A DNA stretch of 64,000 bases from Oligosphaera ethanolica (GTDB taxonomy: Bacteria; Verrucomicrobiota; Lentisphaeria; Oligosphaerales; Oligosphaeraceae), in contig NZ_JAUSVL010000001.1 of assembly GCF_030814695.1 (NCBI RefSeq), forward strand, positions 1,240,001 through 1,304,000, given 5' to 3'. Each line of letters opens with the position of its first letter. The first letter of the stretch is position 1. A program made the translations under genes and the position numbers. The notes under the pieces were generated by a model that was given only the letters and a program-made list of their open reading frames with translations, did no database searches and was not told the DNA's origin. Positions 61,501 to 64,000 of the stretch are shown in pieces.

Positions 61501-64000
61501 ATGGATGCTCTGGCACTCCTCCCCCGCCAAATAACTCAGACGGAGTGAGGGATGACTGACGAGAAGCTGGTCCAAGGCAATCTTCAGACGCTCGGGACAT
61601 AACCGCTCACCCGGTATTTTCCAAACCCCAGAGAGATTAAAATGGTCGATGGGCATGCCGCGCTGGCTAACCCACCATCTCTGAACCGGCGAGAGCGGCG
61701 ATGTCATCAGCAACGGACGGCGCCCTTCCGACTCGCCAGCCGTAGGCAACTCTTGGGCGCCAGCCGCCAGTTCGGCAATGCTGTCGGCCGCAAATACATC
61801 CGCCAGCTTAAATATCAGCCCTCGCTGCCTGGCCCGCGACATGAGTTGAATCGCCTTAATCGAATCACCGCCCAGACGGAAAAAATTGTCTGAGCGACTG
61901 AGATGCGGGCGGTTGAGGAGTTGCTGGCAGATTTCCCCGATAATCGTCTCCGCCCGCCCCTGGCAGGCCTGGCCATTTCCCTCCGTCGCCGTCTCCCCAG
62001 TACTTTCCTGCTCCCCCGGTTCCGGTAGCCGGCGGCGGTTTACCTTCCCACTGGCATTGAGAGGAAGCTGCTCCATAAAGACGATAAAGGACGGAAGAAA
62101 ATAGGATGGGGCCAGAGCTGCCATGCCCGCCCGGATGGCCTCGCGAGAAGGCGAAGTACCTGCAGCAGGGACGATGTACGCAATCAGTTCGCTGGTGCCA
62201 CCGCTGCGACGGGCAGTGACGACGGCATTTTCAACCTCCGGCAAGCGCCGGAGAAGAAGCTCGACCTCCCCCAACTCGATCCGAAACCCCCGAATCTTCA
62301 CTTGGTCGTCATTGCGTCCCAGAAAGACGATTTGCCCGTGCTCGTCCCAGCAAGCCAAATCGCCGGTCTTGTAGAGCATGGCCCCGGCGCGGCAAGCGGG
62401 ATCATAGGGGTCAGGGAGAAATCGTTCGGCCGTGAGTTCAGGATGCCCCAAATACCCACGCGTCACTCCCGCCCCCCCGCAGTAGATTTCGCCTGGAACG
62501 CCAATGGGCAGGGGCTGGAGAAAATCATCGAGGATGTAAGCCGTCGAATTGGCAACGGGGGCCCCGATAGGCACCGTGTCGGTGTACACGCCCTTGACCT
62601 CATGCCAAGTCGAAAACGTGGTATTCTCCGTCGGACCATACATATGCAGTATCCGCAGCCGCGGGGCAGCTTGCCGAAGTCGGTTCATATGCCTGACCGA
62701 GACTTTCTCACCACCAGTCAGAATAGTCCCAAGACGACTCAGGGCCGAGACATTGTACTCGACGATCTGATTGAACAACCCAGTCGTGATAAAGGCCGTG
62801 TCAACACGGTAAAAATCCAGCAATTCGGCAAACTCCTGGATTTCCAGAAGCTCCTTCCCAGGAGGCAGACAACAACAGCCCCCATTGAGGAGCGGCCCCC
62901 AGATGTCAAAGGTCGAAGCATCAAAAGACAAAGCACCAGTCTGGAGCACCCGCTCACCCGATACAACCTGGTGATAATCGGTATTGCATACCGTCCGCAG
63001 CACTCCGCGATGCTCGACCAGCGTCCCCTTGGGCTGCCCAGTCGAACCGGAAGTATATATGACTATGGCTAAAGAACTGGCCGACTGAGGCACCATCGGC
63101 GCCGGACAGCACTCAGCGGGTAATCGCTCCATCACCTCAGCCATACCGCAGAACCGCCCCCCCCAATCAGCAAATAGAGGCGCGCAACGAGTCTCACCAA
63201 GAACAAACCCGACGTCGGCGTCGTCCAGCATGAAACGCAGGCGCTCAAGCGGCAAATCCGGCGAAAGAGGCATATAGGCAGCCCCTGTCTTCAGAATAGC
63301 CAGAATGGCGACCAGCATGTCCGCCGAACGATCCGCCATGAGCCCGAGAGGACGGTCAGGCTGGACGCGCGTCTGTCCATACAGCCAAACCGCCAGACGC
63401 TCGGAAAGAGCATCAAGCTCGCGATAGGTCAAAGTCGTCTTCCCCGCCTGCAAAGCCGGCAAATCCGGTGTCCGCTCGCATTGCCGACGGAATTCGGCGG
63501 TAATGGTGGAGTTCTCGGGGTATGGCCTGGTGGTCTGGTTGAACGCCTGGAGCACTTGCCTCCGGCCGGCCTCATCAAGAAGCGGCAGCCGACCAATTGC
63601 TTCGCTGGACTGAGCGGCCAATGCCAGAAAAAGAGTTTGCCACGAACACAAGAGCCTGGCCATTCGGGCGCTGGAAAACAACTGTTTGTCGTATTCCAGG
63701 CGCAAGGTCAAGCCGCCATCGCGTTTTCTCGTCAGCAGAAAGGAAATATCAACTTTGCTGTAAGGGGTGGCCAGTGGCAGTAGACGAGGATACTGCCCAC
63801 CCAGGACGAGGGCTTCGTCCTCTTCGTCCACAAGACCAAGTAAAATATCAAAAAGGGGCGAATGACCAGCAAGCGGCTTGGCTTTTACCGCCTCCACGAG
63901 ACGGTCAAAAGAACATCCCTGATGCGCAAAACCATCCAATACCACATTGCGGACTCGCGCGAAAAAATCGTCAAAATTCAGTTCGTGATCATTGATATTA
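52540..64000 (-). CDS. Giant NRPS (partial): (C)-A-PCP-E-C-FkbH-PCP-C-A-PCP-E
   Basis: The frame is open to the window edge, so the N-terminus is missing; about 3820 residues are seen. Approximate domains in transcription order: end of C (64000-63600), A (63590-62010), PCP (61960-61760, GGDSI), E (61730-60400, HHWVAD, EGHGRE), C (60370-59040, HHVAIDG), FkbH-like HAD domain (59000-57450, DADNTLWGG, VVFLDDSPFE), PCP (57230-56990, GGHSL), C (56960-55560, HHIVSDG), A (55540-54030), PCP (54010-53790, GGDSL), E (53740-52545, HHLVVD, EGHGRT, FNFLG). By eye the pockets read about DAFFLGMTF (aliphatic, Ile-like) and DASTIAAVC (aromatic, Tyr/Phe-like). Both amino acids should be epimerised to D. The FkbH domain replaces an A domain and should load a glyceryl-type unit. 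There is no thioesterase at the end. Confidence 0.92.
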   Translation of the reverse strand, partial: NINDHELNFDDFFARVRNVVLDGFAHQGCSFDRLVEAVKAKPLAGHSPLFDILLGLVDEEDEALVLGGQYPRLLPLATPYSKVDISFLLTRKRDGGLTLRLEYDKQLFSSARMARLLCSWQTLFLALAAQSSEAIGRLPLLDEAGRRQVLQAFNQTTRPYPENSTITAEFRRQCERTPDLPALQAGKTTLTYRELDALSERLAVWLYGQTRVQPDRPLGLMADRSADMLVAILAILKTGAAYMPLSPDLPLERLRFMLDDADVGFVLGETRCAPLFADWGGRFCGMAEVMERLPAECCPAPMVPQSASSLAIVIYTSGSTGQPKGTLVEHRGVLRTVCNTDYHQVVSGERVLQTGALSFDASTFDIWGPLLNGGCCCLPPGKELLEIQEFAELLDFYRVDTAFITTGLFNQIVEYNVSALSRLGTILTGGEKVSVRHMNRLRQAAPRLRILHMYGPTENTTFSTWHEVKGVYTDTVPIGAPVANSTAYILDDFLQPLPIGVPGEIYCGGAGVTRGYLGHPELTAERFLPDPYDPACRAGAMLYKTGDLACWDEHGQIVFLGRNDDQVKIRGFRIELGEVELLLRRLPEVENAVVTARRSGGTSELIAYIVPAAGTSPSREAIRAGMAALAPSYFLPSFIVFMEQLPLNASGKVNRRRLPEPGEQESTGETATEGNGQACQGRAETIIGEICQQLLNRPHLSRSDNFFRLGGDSIKAIQLMSRARQRGLIFKLADVFAADSIAELAAGAQELPTAGESEGRRPLLMTSPLSPVQRWWVSQRGMPIDHFNLSGVWKIPGERLCPERLKIALDQLLVSHPSLRLSYLAGEECQSIHSEATYSLETLVFSASEGGDRSDAIRGFYARLQASLCLARGHLLAAGLILDGQDSTLALILHHWVADELTGRILIDDLEHFYYSDADMPAAIPEPIPFTNWCEAVAGTACRDFLLHDLVLWDRLASEISAFSLPRPPEKAVSTTATGTLAAATTDGLVARGKQLYQADLRELLLAAFSRAWQSLTGQSYCAVALEGHGRETLPGYEDIGRTAGWFTALFPFSLDTLSGESWGELCRRHKDRLRALPRHDFGYLATGHSELPPISFNYLGQTDSASTSRWQLTAETAGENHQEGMPPLFTFDVIAQKINGQLVVTVAGYSLDCSSGHIVTPERLLEAWLGELSELAEWLTRPTRVPQLSLADLTIQDLSLVQLDALLAKYGWGNSDVQDILPLTSLQAGIVYHTVATGDRQSYADQVSLRLRGAQLEAAVLARAIDTLGEIAEGLRIAIITEDVPAPLQVVLKNRRPACEVIDLSPRKAGEAGESQEAFLEALRLRNRQRGFDLTGDSLLRFTIVTLAADTFELVIDFHHVAIDGWSSTLILSLLEKIVKEPETVPVVPSLSAYYRWWQSETANQAESVQYWERLVGDYRQRILPPGQPAARDGAASEPLFWEAILESAVVEPLRTWAATANCTLSHVFQALWGLLLSVTSGSDDIAFGCTDSGRNVPVPGIEGLLGMVIHTLPVRLRLQHGMTFAELGREVRNQFTDSQSHSHVSLADIQALSPAGASLLTHTIVFENAPDETAEDGKSGWQWETTAIHDPMHFDFGLLVVPQNGGLKLRYVVNGHLYHQSDLQAITEELIRLATLAGTDPECLLSSLKQTAQIRKALPWTVSATFTADPLVEMLQYWGSLTGLPPAVELTGFNQILPELTLPGSRLNDFPDANHLLLWRSADWPQTEWEAASRLLVAAICSFQARQPLARIILVPCPADDESGLAKCSEYAAGFTAMLPVSLGVTVVDLADLDQAFQLQDWYLADTPGGLPYAEEFFAALAARLARLADGRTRQPPVKVFAVDADNTLWGGVVGEDGASGIRLEAGHLDLQNRLIAADAAGQLVCLVSKNNPGTVAEALALRQDMPLRPSHFLRLYEGWQPKSESLRRLAADLNLGLDAVVFLDDSPFECAEVRQHCPTVRVVQLPDTHRVEFYRHLWLFDHEVGTAEDKQRAAMYRQEAARQSYLEQTASSPSCFFAQLQIAVTVLPPGVEDLSRLAQLTRRTNQFNTTTLRLQDSEMASRYQPSGVTEAEGMPAVLAVRVRDRFGDYGLTGAVFGEKRGDAWLVTHFLLSCRVLGRGVEFEVIRQLARMAQAAGFVTLDFAFTPSGKNAPAKAFLDKVAGHPPYSLTIANALKLSLETVLEQSERDEQTGTTIPATGAAAVAPVSSVVASTGPRSPSSLDYAWLAGNLARGGDIVKRLRGQYGRGRHSGRIGRGGPPQGEVETELARMWSEILRIASPGRDDVFADLGGHSLKAVMLLGRLQLAFHKQFTLDDLQSHPTIRSLAGLLRTASAGTAVVPPLVSLPSQASYPLSRGQERLWLLESLRGDGPSPFLLTIAVAFPARLGVAVLRQAFSRLLERHESLRTSIRLDSDGRPRQYICAASEVELPLTVLTAVGPRTDSAFLDLLGKLGGQPFDLAQPPLLRIFVWQDDDEAGGIPATAAGAGGPCYLGIVTHHIVSDGWSLGVMGDELQQLYGEALAGLPARLAPLAVQYRDYAVWQSECLHSVSGQAGRDFWLKYLDELPEPLNLPADYPRPPVKQTAGAAQTFILPAQPWAEMQRMASNAGGQTAFCALLSAVQLLLCRLSGQNEFLVGTPVAARPHPQLENQIGFFVNLLPLRAVVNLEASPSDFLRATGDNLRCCLDHQDYSFDYLVDDLHLARERSRAPLFDVLVAFQNVAQNAVCLGGEPGRTLDFPSPSSQYDLTFNAFDIEGGQLKIVLEYDTALFSAARITRIGHQLLLILSSLGRDSGRALGNLDWIPEEECRLVVGYEGVLAQPVQRTIPSLVSYQSGDKIALRDSRASYSYRALRQRVDHLCPVIVAAVPRGARIGVLGRRSAASVIALLAVMEAGDCYVPLDSANPPERLALMLEDGHLDALLVADGDSLRLAQELTAGYPQPAAPVIISWQPGEGSALVGDGAALVPSPVAPTAPAYMIFTSGSTGRPKGVVVSHSAFCTMIREQIKAFDIHADDSCGQFATLAFDASISEIFLALGAGATLEVAPDEARESTEVFRDWLRERQLTVLTLSPAFLRLLDVSELSGLRVLITAGEAADTAQAAALAVRMKVINAYGPTEAAVCATCFHVHPGGDWPFGLPIGSPLPGVLASVRDAIGQRCPIGVPGELYLAGPTLADGYAFAPELTAAKFPLLPETPAADAQCRRWYRTGDRCRWCEDGVLEYQGRCDSQVKIRGFRLELGEVEQTLGQVSGITAAVALLDKRWGLVAFCQCPTPVAEEELRSAASRRLPSYMQPSRYVILPEFPRTASAKIDRRRLIVPELSVVGEYEAPQGEAETVLAAVWSEVLGHSSLGRNANFFNLGGDSLKVLRVISALREKGWSATLKGLFASPVLSEAASLLTRNDVGGEPERMPAAEKDEPQSGIVPLLPIQRWFFQSRQIRTARQFALSVVLKSASRLDLGRLQDAVDKLLAKHDMLRARFFRQAGVWQMDLRESLSSLSCLSAMTLANDGQESDWEKLGRTLGRPFDLENEPLLRLCLIHTGAGDFLAVVVHHLVVDWVSLRILMEDLGHFYEHRPVPGGTHLAVAWARLRAQETDRSSWAVGKELQRLVRASAFPAAGCHGELVTRAASFPLQGRPFSREVLLGGIIAASKAGFHLASIPVVLEGHGRTQTVAGRPLDRSIGWFTRLDPLILDTGTPEAIRPALASLPREGRDLFAWFADSPARCRRDFPALLSFNFLGDLTTSAELGGAARPLFTLSERTLPGMTAPETPASVPLQIEAFILHDTLHLQMAWCPRTIPAETMERWWKRVAEAVSR

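Overview
The window looks like a high-GC, Gram-negative-type bacterial chromosome. Signal peptides, an outer-membrane barrel protein and a zinc-type ABC importer support an envelope with a periplasm. Large polysaccharide-degrading enzymes, low-complexity intergenic repeats and dispersed palindromic elements resemble the PVC group (Lentisphaerota/Kiritimatiellota/Planctomycetota). That placement is an impression from gene content and is low-confidence. No rRNA, tRNA or CRISPR array was recognised.

Left part (1-23,106), housekeeping and sugar catabolism. A minus-strand run encodes a YihY-type membrane protein, a zinc/manganese ABC importer (znuA, znuC, znuB) and an exported cyclophilin. Diverging from it is a secreted clan GH-A-like glycoside hydrolase. 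A Fur/PerR-like regulator follows, then a tight plus-strand run: metallophosphoesterase, a sulfotransferase fused to a CE15-type glucuronoyl esterase, LarB, an enolase-superfamily sugar-acid dehydratase and a GH106-like rhamnosidase. The run suggests use of decorated (uronic acid, rhamnose, perhaps sulfated) polysaccharide. A CCA-adding enzyme, a Gfo/Idh/MocA oxidoreductase, a phosphohexomutase and a polysaccharide deacetylase follow. The spaces between these genes hold three arrays of 9-bp tandem repeats that share a GTCC core, and a palindromic dispersed element.

Right part (23,234-64,000), a large lipopeptide biosynthetic locus. It contains an MbtH-like/type II thioesterase fusion, a DUF697-type protein, a structured-looking leader, a SyrD/PvdE-type peptide exporter, an SPFH protein, a membrane-anchored type 1 binding protein and a small membrane protein. 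Then come a FAAL-ACP-KS-AT-DH-KR-ACP polyketide synthase, a KS, an ACP-aminotransferase-C-PCP-E-C-A-PCP hybrid, a DUF481 outer-membrane protein, a secreted S12 (class C beta-lactamase-like) serine hydrolase and a phosphopantetheinyl transferase. On the opposite strand lies a very large NRPS cut by the window edge: (C)-A-PCP-E-C-FkbH-PCP-C-A-PCP-E. The logic predicts a lipopeptide built on a 3-amino-4-alkenoyl chain, containing Thr, two D-residues and a glycerate/lactate-type unit made by the FkbH domain. The final module ends in an epimerase with no thioesterase.

An intact insertion sequence (1,869 bp, perfect 23-bp inverted repeats, perfect 8-bp target duplication, a likely -1 frameshifted transposase) sits exactly between the first PKS module and the second KS. 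Removing it with one target copy restores one continuous 2,944-residue reading frame. The pathway was therefore probably intact recently and is split, perhaps silenced, in this genome.
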